From contig NZ_JBEJGX010000003.1 of the NCBI RefSeq assembly GCF_040253635.1, positions 124,001 to 188,000 on the forward strand: a stretch of DNA of 64,000 nucleotides, in the 5' to 3' direction. Under the pieces are notes generated by a model. It had not been told where the DNA came from. It was given only the letters and a program-made list of their open reading frames with translations, and ran no database searches. The stretch comes from Streptomyces sp. Edi2 (lineage in GTDB: Bacteria > Actinomycetota > Actinomycetes > Streptomycetales > Streptomycetaceae). Of this stretch, positions 34,835-43,437 are shown in pieces (position 1 is the stretch's first letter; each line of letters begins with the position of its first letter). A program made the translations under genes and the position numbers.

Positions 34835-35755
34835 CTACTGATAACCGACAGTTCCGTAGGCCGTCGCGGCGCCGCCCTGGAGGATGCGGAATGCGCACGC
34901 CGAGCGGTGCCGGGTGCACACCACACGTGCGGGTGGGGCCAGTTCGGTGAAGCGTGCGGCCTTCAGCCACCCGAAGCGGGGCCGGCTCAGCCTGCCCCGG
35001 CTGTGGTACGAGGCGGCCTGACGGGCGGCCTCCAGCAGCACCATGCCGGGCACGTGATCGGTGGCGTGGTCGAAGAAGAACGGGTGCAGCGGGTCGGCCG
35101 GCGACACCAACAGCCCCTCCTCGTCGAGTGCGAGGACCGCGTCGTGCGGATGGTTCACCGTCAGCCGGGCGGCCGACGGGCGGATGTGCCGATCCGCAGG
35201 GCGGGCCGGGACGGAATGAGCCGCCCTTCCGGCGCGCAGCGCGGTGAAGCGCGCGCCGTCCAGGAATCGCACGCCCCCGCCACCGCAGCCGAACGTCACC
35301 CCGCGGGCGGCGAAGGTGACGTTCAGTCGCAGGCCCACGACGGTCTTGTCCGGCGTGTGTCGTACGGCGCTCACCCGGGCGCAGCAGGTGATCTCGGTCG
35401 CGCCGGCGCGGGCCGGTGGCTCGTCGGCGGGCCTGACGTGGAAGTACAGGTCGGTGATGACCGCGTGACACGCCGGAGGGACGGCGTAGAACCGCAGGGG
35501 AATGCACAGGCCGAGCTGGCGCAGCGTTTCCACCAGAATCAGCGGGCTGTGCCGCTGCGATCCGTCACGGGGGAAGGTCGCATGCGCGCGCGGCCATGAC
35601 GCCGCGGCACGGAAGACGTGCGCGGTATCGGCCGGCTGCACATCGGTAAGAAGAACCTCCGCCACCGAAGTCCGGTGCACCAGCTCCCGCTCAACCGTAC
35701 GGGACCGGCTGAGCGGCTCACTCTTTCCGGCGATGCTGCCCGTTGGCGTGCTCAT
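34835..35755 (-). CDS. AfsA/ScbA-type gamma-butyrolactone biosynthesis protein
   Basis: A 306-residue homologue of AfsA, which condenses a beta-ketoacyl chain with a glycerol derivative to start A-factor-type autoregulator synthesis. Two AfsA hotdog domains are seen (about 20-150, beginning ELVHRTSVAEVLLTDVQ; about 175-300, with PLHPFFFDHATDHVPGMVLL, the conserved catalytic-like block). The ATG at 35755 opens a short basic leader. The frame runs open upstream but codon-poor. The divergent neighbour is a gamma-butyrolactone-receptor-like TetR gene, the classic afsA/arpA-style arrangement. Confidence 0.9.
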   Translation of the reverse strand: MSTPTGSIAGKSEPLSRSRTVERELVHRTSVAEVLLTDVQPADTAHVFRAAASWPRAHATFPRDGSQRHSPLILVETLRQLGLCIPLRFYAVPPACHAVITDLYFHVRPADEPPARAGATEITCCARVSAVRHTPDKTVVGLRLNVTFAARGVTFGCGGGGVRFLDGARFTALRAGRAAHSVPARPADRHIRPSAARLTVNHPHDAVLALDEEGLLVSPADPLHPFFFDHATDHVPGMVLLEAARQAASYHSRGRLSRPRFGWLKAARFTELAPPARVVCTRHRSACAFRILQGGAATAYGTVGYQ

Positions 35756-35770
35756 ACGACCAGGGAATAC

Positions 35771-35802
35771 CGAAATTCGAACGTGCGCACCCTTGAATTC
35801 CG
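35771..35802. promoter_or_regulatory. 32-bp palindrome, candidate autoregulatory element
   Basis: Imperfect palindrome (24 of 32 positions symmetric) with perfect centre GTGCGCAC, between divergent AfsA and receptor genes. Its arms are CGAAATTCGA and TTGAATTCCG. Location and symmetry suit the receptor binding site (ARE) that couples autoregulator sensing to expression of both genes. Confidence 0.6.
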
Positions 35803-35845
35803 AGTCGCATGGAACGGTAGGTTGCCAGCCGGCCGAACCAGAACG

Positions 35846-36526
35846 ATGTCTGAGGTGTGTGTGCAGATCCGGGCGAAGACGACGCGCAGGTCCCTTCTTG
35901 AGGCGGCAGCAACCCTGTTCGACGAGCGAGGGTATGCCGGTACCAGCATCAGTGACATCAGTGCGCATTCCGGTCGCACCAGCGGTGCCATTTATTTCCA
36001 CTACGCCAGCAAGGAGAAGCTCGCCCTTGCCATCGTCGAGGAGCATTTCGCCACCTGGCCGCATTTGATCAGCCGGCACCGGCAGCCCGGCCTGCCTGCC
36101 CTGGAAAATCTCGTCGGACTGAGCTTCGAGGTGGCCCGGGCCTTCCGTGACGACATCGTCGTCCGGGCCGGTGCCCGCCTGTGGGCCGAACGCAAAGCCA
36201 TCGACACGCAGCTTCCCGCACCGTTCCTCGGCTGGATCGGCGCGGTCACCCAGCTCCTCGAAGGGGCCGCCCGCAACGGGGAACTCGCTGCCGACGTACC
36301 ACCTGCCGCCACCGCCCACGGCATCGTCTGCGCCTTCTTCGGTCTGCACACCGTCTCCGACGCCCTGGACGGCCGCCGGCACATCGAGGAGCACCTGGAC
36401 GACCTGTGGCATCTGCTGCTTCGCGGCCTGCAGGCCGATCCGGATCCAGCCGCTCTGCTCGCTCGTGTGCGACGGCGGATGCGCGACCACGGGACGGCGT
36501 CCGGGACGGAATCCGGGACGGCGTAG
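35846..36526 (+). CDS. Gamma-butyrolactone receptor-like TetR regulator
   Basis: A 226-residue TetR protein resembling ArpA/ScbR. The N-terminus RAKTTRRSLLEAAATLFDER and recognition region ISDISAHSGRTSGAIYFHYASKEKLA match this subgroup (only core pieces quoted). So does the ligand domain with VVRAGARLWAERKA. In known systems it represses target genes until a gamma-butyrolactone binds. ATG 35846 is annotated; GTG at 35855 or 35861 would start closer to the conserved region. The C-terminal tail repeats GTxSGTE. Divergent from the AfsA homologue across a palindrome. One tryptophan typical of the ligand pocket region is present near 118. Confidence 0.87.
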   Translation: MSEVCVQIRAKTTRRSLLEAAATLFDERGYAGTSISDISAHSGRTSGAIYFHYASKEKLALAIVEEHFATWPHLISRHRQPGLPALENLVGLSFEVARAFRDDIVVRAGARLWAERKAIDTQLPAPFLGWIGAVTQLLEGAARNGELAADVPPAATAHGIVCAFFGLHTVSDALDGRRHIEEHLDDLWHLLLRGLQADPDPAALLARVRRRMRDHGTASGTESGTA

Positions 36527-36713
36527 CCGGAGGGAAGACCTCAACTGCGGGTGCCACATGCCGCGTTGGGCGCCTGAGGACGTCCCGGGGTCCGGTAGGA
36601 GGCCGCCCGGTGCACGGGGGCTGCTGGTCAGTGCGCAGGGGCCGGACGGTAGCCTGCTGCGGTTCATATCGAGCTTCCTACGTTTCTGTAGTCAACCACG
36701 GGGGATTTCAGGC

Positions 36714-37259
36714 ATGTCCGCACCGCCGCCCTATCAGAACCAGCCACCGCAGCAGCCGTACGGGTATCCGCAACAGCAGCCATACGGGCAACAACAGCCT
36801 CACGGGCAGCAGCAGCCATACGGGTATCAGCAGCAACCGCAGGCGCCACAAGGGCCTCAAGGGCCGCAGGGCCCTCGGCGGCCGCAGCAGCAGAGCAGCC
36901 CGCTGCGGGGGCTGATCACCGCCGTCATCGTCCTGGCAGTCTTCGGCGGCGGTGCCTGGTACGTGTGGGACTACAACACCGATCCCCATGGCGGCAAGGC
37001 CAAGGCGGAGGCCTCGGCGGCCGCGCGGGCCGAGGAGAACAAGAAGTACAACCCGCAGGTCGGGGACTGCGTCAAGATCCACGACCCCAAGGGGGAACCG
37101 CTGGCGGAGATCGTCGACTGCGGCTCGGCGGAGGCCGAGTACAAGACCGGCGACCGGTTGACCGGCGCCGGCGCGCGGTGCGGATCGCAATTCGACTACG
37201 GCATGCACGTTTCGATCCGTCACAGCTCTTCCTACACGCTGTGCTTCACCAAGGTCTGA
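36714..37259 (+). CDS. Gln/Pro-rich membrane-anchored protein (LppU/SCO3897-like)
   Basis: A 181-residue protein. Residues 1-65 are a Pro/Gln/Tyr/Gly-rich cytoplasmic tail of repeated QQPYGQQQ units. One membrane helix follows (about 69-84, LITAVIVLAVFGGGAWYV). The outer domain (100-181) has VGDCVKIHDPKGEPLAEIVD and four cysteines likely paired. This layout matches the LppU/SCO3897 family found in many Streptomyces, of unknown function, often with such tails. The ATG at 36714 follows a GGGGG stretch. It is convergent with the giant TIR-NACHT gene. Confidence 0.75.
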   Translation: MSAPPPYQNQPPQQPYGYPQQQPYGQQQPHGQQQPYGYQQQPQAPQGPQGPQGPRRPQQQSSPLRGLITAVIVLAVFGGGAWYVWDYNTDPHGGKAKAEASAAARAEENKKYNPQVGDCVKIHDPKGEPLAEIVDCGSAEAEYKTGDRLTGAGARCGSQFDYGMHVSIRHSSSYTLCFTKV

Positions 37260-37274
37260 CTACCTGATGCGCCC

Positions 37275-37313
37275 TCCGGCCGTCACCCGAAAGGAACGGG
37301 TGGCGGCCGGAGT
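37275..37313. terminator. Bidirectional hairpin between convergent genes
   Basis: A 16-bp stem (CTCCGGCCGTCACCCG / CGGGTGGCGGCCGGAG, one mismatch) with a 7-base loop. It serves the membrane protein on the plus strand and the TIR-NACHT gene on the minus strand. Confidence 0.75.
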
Positions 37314-37393
37314 CGTGCCGCCCCAGGGGAGCCGTGTGCCGTCCCGGGCCGCTGCCGTGCGGCCCTCCCCGGCCCTCCCGGCCCTCCCCCGGC

Positions 37394-40300
37394 TCAGCTC
37401 CCGTCCGGGGCGGCGCCGCCGAGGGGCGCGGTGAGCGACAGCCGGCGCACCCCGCGAAGGTGGCCGTCGAGTTCGCCCGGCTCGAAGCGGCACATGCCCA
37501 CCGCATGCCAGAACTCGCCCGCAATATCCCCCTCGTACTTGTAGCCGCCTGAGGGTGAGAGCGCGGCCCAGCCTCCCGGCACCCCGATCAATGTGGCCTG
37601 CAGGGACGGATCGCCCTGGTCGGGCACGGTCCACAGCCGGACCGTGCCGTCCTCGCCGCCACTGGCGAGCAGCGAGCCGTCCGGGCTGAAGGCGGTCGAG
37701 AGGATCCGCCCCGTGTGCGCGGTCAGTTGGCCGGTCTCCTGTCCGTCGCGCGGATCCCACAGCCGGACGATCCGGTCGTCGCCTGCCGTGGCCAGCAGGG
37801 GGCGGGTGGGGTGCACGGCGGCGGCCCACAGCCGGCCGGCGTGCCCGCGGAGCCGGTGCTGCGGCCTCCCGTCGGCCCAGATGATGGCGTCACCGTCCCA
37901 GGACGCGCTGACCAGCCAGGAGTCTCCGGGGCCAAATGCCACCGTGTACACCCGGTCCCGGTGCGCCTGGAGTTCGGCGGTGAGGCGGCTGTCCTGGATG
38001 TCCCAGATGCGTACGGAGCGGTCGTCGCAGCCGGTCGCCAGCAGCGTGCCGCCGGCGCTGAATGCGATCGACCGCACCCGGCCGCGGTGCTGGGCGAGTG
38101 TCGTCACATGGGTGCCCGTACTGCGGTACCACAGGCGCACCGTGTCGTCGTCGTTCGCCGTGGCCAGCAGTTCGCCGTCTCTGCTGAACGCCTCGGCCCA
38201 CACATGGTCGGTCTCGGCATCGATCTCGCGCTGATACTCGCCCGTGGCGGCGTTCCACAGGTATACGTCGCCGTCGTTGCTGGAGGTGCCGAGGAGGGCT
38301 CCGCCGGCCCCGGTGGGGCTGAAGACGGCCGATACCAGGCGGCCGCTGTGGCCGCTGAGTTCCCTGAGGCGCCGGCCGGTCGCCGGTTCCCACAGCCGGA
38401 CGACGCCGTCGTTGCTGCTGGCCGCCAGGTAGGAGCCGTCGGAGCTGAAGGCCAGGGTGCCGATCCGGCGTCCGTGGCCGCGCAGGATGCGCCGGCCCTG
38501 GCCACTGGCGGTGTCCCACAGCCGGACCACGCCGTCGTTGCCGGCCGTCACCAGCAGCGGTCCTGACTCGCCGCCGCCGATACCGCCGCGCGGCCGGAAC
38601 CGGCAGGTCCAGACGGATCCGCGGTGGTCGGGGGGCTGCTGGCGCAGGGGGGACACGGACCAGCCGGGGGCGTCGCCGGGGTGGCCCCGGCCGTCGGCCG
38701 CGGCTCCCGCCGTGACCCGCCACAGCCGGACGGCGCCGTCGCTGTCGCCCGCCGCCAGCAGCGTGCCGTCGGTGTCGAACACCACCTGGTAGACGGCGCC
38801 GGTGCCCCGGCCGGGCTGTGCGGCCGGTTGCCCGGTCACCGGGTCCCACAGCCGTACCTGTCCGTCGGTGTCGCCGCTGGCCAGCAGCGTGCCGCTCGGG
38901 TGGAAGTCCAGGGTGTAGACGCGACCGGTGTGGCCGGTGAAGGTGTGGCGCAGCCGTCCCGAGGCCACGTCCCACACCCGTACGGTGCCGCCCTGGTCGC
39001 CGCCCCTGTCCCCCGTCGCCAGCAGGGACCCGTCCGGGCTGAACTGCGTCCGGTTGCAGACGCCTTCGTGGCCGGGCAGCTCGGCGCACAGGCGGCCGGT
39101 GCGGGTGTCCCACAGCCGTACGCCCGCGGCCGCGTCGCCGGTGGCCAGGGTCCGGCCGTCGGGGCTGAAGACCGCGGTGAAGACGGGGGCCGCATGACCG
39201 AGCAGTTCGTGCCGCCGGGTGCCGGTGGCCACGTCCCACAGGGTGACGGTGCCTTCCGCGTCTCCGGTGGCGAGGAGTGTGCCGTCCGGGTCGAGGGAGA
39301 CCGGCCACACCCCGCTCGGGTGGATGTCCAACCGGTGCAGGCAGGCGCCGGAGACGGCGTCCCACAGCCGCACGGTGCCGTCCGCACCGCCCGTGGCGAG
39401 GAGGTCCTGGCGGAACTTCACCGCGTAGACGCGGCCGACGTGGCCCTGCAGGGTGCGCAGCGCCGTGCCGGTGGCGGCGTCGCACACCAGGACGCCGCCG
39501 TCCTCGCTGCCCACGGCGAGCAGTTCGCCGTCGGTGCTGTACGAGACCGGTTCGGGCAGCCGGACGGACTGCATGCCGAAGCCGTAAGGAACGCCGACCG
39601 CGGAGGGCCGGAAGCCCGCGTCGACGGGCATGCCAGGGGCCAGGGAGGCGGTGCGCAGCTCGGGGCGGCGCAGGGTTTCGTCGTCGGTGGTCGCGTCGAT
39701 CAGCGCGGCCCGGTTCCAGTGGCTGCCCGCGGTCCGCACGCCGCTCAGGTCGGCGCGGATCAGCCGGGCCCGACGCAGGTCGGCGCCGCGCAGGTCGGCA
39801 CCGGAGAGGTCGGCGTCGTCCAGCCGGGCGCCGACCAGGCGGGCGTCGCGCAGCACCGCTCCGGCGAGGTTGGCGCCGACCAGCTGAGTGTCGGTGAGGT
39901 CGGCGCGGGTCAGGTCGACGCCGGAGAAGTCCCGGTGGGAAAGGTCTTCGCCGGCGAGGGCGGCGCCGCGCAGGTCGGTGTGGGCGGGCACCCGGAGCCG
40001 GGCGAGGACCTTGACCGCGTTGGCGCGGGCGACCTCGTCGGCCTGCCCGCGGCGCCGCCCCTCCCCTTCGCCGTCCTCGTCCGGGCCGTCCAGGACCCGC
40101 TCGGCCCACTCCTGGCAGGTGCGGTGGTCGGCGAGGTCGCAGAGGAATTCGACGGTGAGCTGGCTGAGCGGGCGGCGCGCCAGCAGCTCGTACTCGCCGC
40201 GGACGAGCCGGGTCGCGGCCTCGCGGGCCACCAGCCACTCCACGATGGAGCTGTGGATGAACTGGAACAGCCCCTCGTCGCTGCGCACCAGCAGGCTGCC

Positions 40301-43300
40301 GGAGCCGATCGCGTGGGCGGCCTCCCGCGCGGAGAGCCTGATGTCCGCCAGGCCCGTCAACGTACCTGCGACATCGGTGAGTTCGTCGAGACTCAGGGTG
40401 CTCTGGCCGCTGGACCACAGCCGCAGCGCGAGGGTGGTCACCGCGTCCCACCGCTGGTCGAGGTTCATCCCCGGGGCCGCCCCGACGCCGCCCTGGCCGC
40501 GCCGCTCCTCGAACTGCAGCCAGGAGGTGAGCACTTCTTCGTAGAGTCCGGCGGCGCTGAGGGCGCGCCCGGCCCCGGCGACGGCGCGCAGCCGGTCGTG
40601 GTCGAGGTCGGCGACAAAGCTGAGCAGCCGCGGGTTGCGGCACAGCGCCAGCAGGTCGGGGATGCCTTCGAGGAGCCGCACCCGGCGGTCGGCGGCCTGT
40701 TCGTCGCCGTAGCGGTTGGCCAGGTAGGTGCGGATCTGCTGGGGCGTGAACTCCTGGAGGGCGAGGACGCGGCGCTGCGGGAGCAGTCCGACGCGCTCGC
40801 CGAGGGCGGTGAGCACCTGCGACTGGGACTTGAAGTGCTGGTTGCGGCTGCTGACAACGACCTTGGCGTGGTCCACGACGGCGTCGAGCAGGACTTGCAG
40901 CCGGTCGGTGGCCCGCTCGTAGCTGACCCTGTTCGCCAGTTCGTCGAAGCCGTCGAAGAGCAGGACGATCCGGCCCTGCTGGAACATGTAGCGGAAGGCG
41001 CGGAGGTTGACGGAGTCGACGCCGTGGTTCGCCAGGTGGGCGGCGACCAGGCCGTCCAGCGAATACGCCCGGTCGAGGGTGTTGAGCTCGATGAACAGCG
41101 GGACGAGGTGGGGCATCTCCTCGGGGATGCGGCGGGCGAGCTCGCGCAGCGCGAAGGTCTTGCCGTGTCCGAAGTCCCCCAGGAGCAGCAGGAACCGGCC
41201 GTGGTCGGCCTCCAGCAGCCGGAGCATGTCGTCGACGAGTCCGTCGCGCTCCTCGCCGCCGGGGCGTTCGACCTCCCGGTAGCGCTGCGGGAGGTAGAGG
41301 TCGGGCCGGTAGCGGTGGTCGGTGCGCAGCCGTTCGGTCTGGGCGGTGACGTAGTCGCGCAGGTCCAGCAGGCCCTGGAACTCGGTGAAGCTGCGGATGC
41401 GGACGCCCCGGCGGCGGGCCCGCTCCCGTAGTTCGCGGGCCGGCGCGGGCCCGTCGTGGACGAGTTCGGCGTCGGGTTCGGTGTCGGAGGCGTGGACGTG
41501 GTCGAGGAAGGCGTCGGTGTCCTCGGGGGAGGGGGTGCCGTGGCAGACCCCCACCCGCTGCTGCCGGACGAAGCCGGACTCGTTCCAGGTGACCAGGAGT
41601 TGCGGCGGGCTGCCGGCGATGCGGCGCAGCTGGGCACCGTCGTGGCGGGTGCGGCAGACCTCGGCGACCCGGGCGACGAGTTCGTCGAGCGGGTCGTCGA
41701 GGGTGCGGGCTTCCAGCCCGGGTTCGTGTTCCGGCACGCCGGGCCCGGCGGTCTCCGGTGTGCCGTCTCCGGGCGGGCCGCTCCCGTCGTCGGGCTGCGG
41801 GCGCGGCGGTCCGAAGACGCGCTGGGCCCGCCGCCAGCCGGTCGCGAAGTGTTCGGGCTCCGCGTCGGGGCGCTCCCGCCAGCGGGTGAGGCCGTCGCGG
41901 GTGATCCGCAGCAGTTGGTGCCGGGCGGGAGCGGTGGCACCGTAGACGGGCAGTTCGCCCGTGGTGAGGGGCAGGGACGGTGTGGCGGTGGGCGCCGCGG
42001 AAGCGGAGCGGCGGTCTCCGGTGGGGCCGTGCAGCAGGAGGTGCAGCCGGGGTGCGGTGAGGCGGGCGAGGTCGGCGGTGTCCCGGAGCGGGCCGGGGCC
42101 GTGCGCGGAGCCGGCGCGCCCGGGAGCCTCGGTGACCGGGTGCCGCAGGGCGCCGAGGCGCAGCCACCCCTCCTGCTCGTACGGGCGCAGGGCCTGGGCG
42201 AACCAGGCGGCCTGCTCGGGGCCGAGCCAGCCGTACTGGTCGTCGGGACGGTGGCTGTACGCCATCGAGGAGTTGAGGCCCGCGATGACCGTGCGCAGTT
42301 CCGGGACGGGGAAGAGGCTCCAGGGCTGGTCGCTGTCGAAGACGACGTCGAGGCCCTGGTAGAGCTCGTGGAAGAGCCGGGCGTAATGCCGCCACTTGGG
42401 CCAGTAGGGCGGCCTGGGCTGCATCTCGTCGGCTTCGCAGGTGTGGAAGTAGGCCCGGCAGGCGGCCTGGCTGACGTCCTGGCCGCCGGGCACCACGGCG
42501 AGGCGGTGGGGTTCGAGGCCGAGCAGGGAACGCAGCCCGGTGAGGAAGCTGAGGGCCTGGTCGGTCTCGCGGGGGCTGCCCGAGGCGGTGAGGTCGCCGG
42601 TGACCACGAGGAGGTCGGGGGCGGGGGCGCCGGCGTCGGTGAGCTCGACGAGGTCGCCCCAGATGGCGGCCTGGAGTTCGGCCGGGTCCTGGCCGCGGCC
42701 GAAGGCGGGCCCTGCCAGGTGCAGCACGGTGACGGCCTCCCGGGCGTGCTGCGCCCCGGGCTCCTGGGGGTACTGCGGCGGGACGGCCGGGCGGCGGCGC
42801 CCGGCCCAGCCTGGGCGGCCGAGCGGCCTGCCGTCCCCGGACTGCGGTCGCGGGATCGCGGCCGGGGTGGCGGGTCCGGTGGCCGGCCCGCCGGGGTAGC
42901 CGGGCCGGCTGGTGGGCCGGGCCCGCCCGTCGAGGGCCTGGCCCACGCGGGTGAGCAGCATCTCGCGGGCCGCGGCGGTGTCGGTGACGCCGACCAGGTC
43001 GACGTAGGTGATGGTGGCGAGCAGGCCTTCGACGGGGATGTCCTCGACCCGGACGGTCAGCAGCCGCCGTTCCGGCGCGTCGGGGTCGGCGCGCAGCGCG
43101 GCCTGCCACTCCATGCGCCCGTAGCGGGAGCGTTCGTAATTGCTGGAGAGCACCGCGATGACGGCGGCGGATTCGCTGACGCCGCGGTCCATGAAGTCCA
43201 CGAAGTTGGTGCCGGGGACGAAGTCCCACGCTTGGACGACCGTCCGGTAGCCCGCCTCCTCCAGCGTCCAGGCGATCCACGAGGCCCATCGCTCGTCTGC

Positions 43301-43381
43301 CGGTGAGTAGCTGATGAAGAAGTCCAACGGGCCGGTTTCCGGGCGGGTTTCGGGTTCACCGAATTCCTGACGAGCCACCAT
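37394..43381 (-). CDS. TIR - dead metallophosphoesterase - NACHT - pentapeptide - WD40 protein
   Basis: About 1,995 residues. A TIR domain (about 19-150) has DFFISYSPADE and the catalytic-type glutamate in YGRMEWQAAL. Residues about 215-455 form a calcineurin-like phosphoesterase fold in which metal ligands are lost. A linker domain is at 560-705, and a STAND NACHT NTPase at 720-970 (Walker A GDFGHGKTFALREL, Walker B IVLLFDGFDELA). Pentapeptide repeats follow (1,135-1,215, ADLSGADLRGADL), then about 15 WD40 blades to near 1,945. This is the plan of bacterial NLR-like immune or signalling ATPases: propellers sense, NACHT oligomerises, TIR cleaves NAD or signals. Start: in-frame ATGs at 43402 and 43390 are alternatives; 43381 is chosen for AGGATGG upstream. 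Confidence 0.9.
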   Translation of the reverse strand: MVARQEFGEPETRPETGPLDFFISYSPADERWASWIAWTLEEAGYRTVVQAWDFVPGTNFVDFMDRGVSESAAVIAVLSSNYERSRYGRMEWQAALRADPDAPERRLLTVRVEDIPVEGLLATITYVDLVGVTDTAAAREMLLTRVGQALDGRARPTSRPGYPGGPATGPATPAAIPRPQSGDGRPLGRPGWAGRRRPAVPPQYPQEPGAQHAREAVTVLHLAGPAFGRGQDPAELQAAIWGDLVELTDAGAPAPDLLVVTGDLTASGSPRETDQALSFLTGLRSLLGLEPHRLAVVPGGQDVSQAACRAYFHTCEADEMQPRPPYWPKWRHYARLFHELYQGLDVVFDSDQPWSLFPVPELRTVIAGLNSSMAYSHRPDDQYGWLGPEQAAWFAQALRPYEQEGWLRLGALRHPVTEAPGRAGSAHGPGPLRDTADLARLTAPRLHLLLHGPTGDRRSASAAPTATPSLPLTTGELPVYGATAPARHQLLRITRDGLTRWRERPDAEPEHFATGWRRAQRVFGPPRPQPDDGSGPPGDGTPETAGPGVPEHEPGLEARTLDDPLDELVARVAEVCRTRHDGAQLRRIAGSPPQLLVTWNESGFVRQQRVGVCHGTPSPEDTDAFLDHVHASDTEPDAELVHDGPAPARELRERARRRGVRIRSFTEFQGLLDLRDYVTAQTERLRTDHRYRPDLYLPQRYREVERPGGEERDGLVDDMLRLLEADHGRFLLLLGDFGHGKTFALRELARRIPEEMPHLVPLFIELNTLDRAYSLDGLVAAHLANHGVDSVNLRAFRYMFQQGRIVLLFDGFDELANRVSYERATDRLQVLLDAVVDHAKVVVSSRNQHFKSQSQVLTALGERVGLLPQRRVLALQEFTPQQIRTYLANRYGDEQAADRRVRLLEGIPDLLALCRNPRLLSFVADLDHDRLRAVAGAGRALSAAGLYEEVLTSWLQFEERRGQGGVGAAPGMNLDQRWDAVTTLALRLWSSGQSTLSLDELTDVAGTLTGLADIRLSAREAAHAIGSGSLLVRSDEGLFQFIHSSIVEWLVAREAATRLVRGEYELLARRPLSQLTVEFLCDLADHRTCQEWAERVLDGPDEDGEGEGRRRGQADEVARANAVKVLARLRVPAHTDLRGAALAGEDLSHRDFSGVDLTRADLTDTQLVGANLAGAVLRDARLVGARLDDADLSGADLRGADLRRARLIRADLSGVRTAGSHWNRAALIDATTDDETLRRPELRTASLAPGMPVDAGFRPSAVGVPYGFGMQSVRLPEPVSYSTDGELLAVGSEDGGVLVCDAATGTALRTLQGHVGRVYAVKFRQDLLATGGADGTVRLWDAVSGACLHRLDIHPSGVWPVSLDPDGTLLATGDAEGTVTLWDVATGTRRHELLGHAAPVFTAVFSPDGRTLATGDAAAGVRLWDTRTGRLCAELPGHEGVCNRTQFSPDGSLLATGDRGGDQGGTVRVWDVASGRLRHTFTGHTGRVYTLDFHPSGTLLASGDTDGQVRLWDPVTGQPAAQPGRGTGAVYQVVFDTDGTLLAAGDSDGAVRLWRVTAGAAADGRGHPGDAPGWSVSPLRQQPPDHRGSVWTCRFRPRGGIGGGESGPLLVTAGNDGVVRLWDTASGQGRRILRGHGRRIGTLAFSSDGSYLAASSNDGVVRLWEPATGRRLRELSGHSGRLVSAVFSPTGAGGALLGTSSNDGDVYLWNAATGEYQREIDAETDHVWAEAFSRDGELLATANDDDTVRLWYRSTGTHVTTLAQHRGRVRSIAFSAGGTLLATGCDDRSVRIWDIQDSRLTAELQAHRDRVYTVAFGPGDSWLVSASWDGDAIIWADGRPQHRLRGHAGRLWAAAVHPTRPLLATAGDDRIVRLWDPRDGQETGQLTAHTGRILSTAFSPDGSLLASGGEDGTVRLWTVPDQGDPSLQATLIGVPGGWAALSPSGGYKYEGDIAGEFWHAVGMCRFEPGELDGHLRGVRRLSLTAPLGGAAPDGS

Positions 43382-43437
43382 GCCCGCCATCCTATGATCC
43401 ATCGTCAACCGGCTGTACAGCGTTTACTCTTTTCCGT

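Noticed and set aside
21520..36526. A secondary-metabolite gene cluster around P450, SARP and AfsA genes
   Set aside because: No polyketide, peptide, terpene or RiPP core enzyme is seen, and the genes are interrupted by unrelated functions.
38624..41431. Plus-strand frame of over 900 codons opposite the TIR-NACHT gene
   Set aside because: Antisense shadow of WD40 and pentapeptide repeats.
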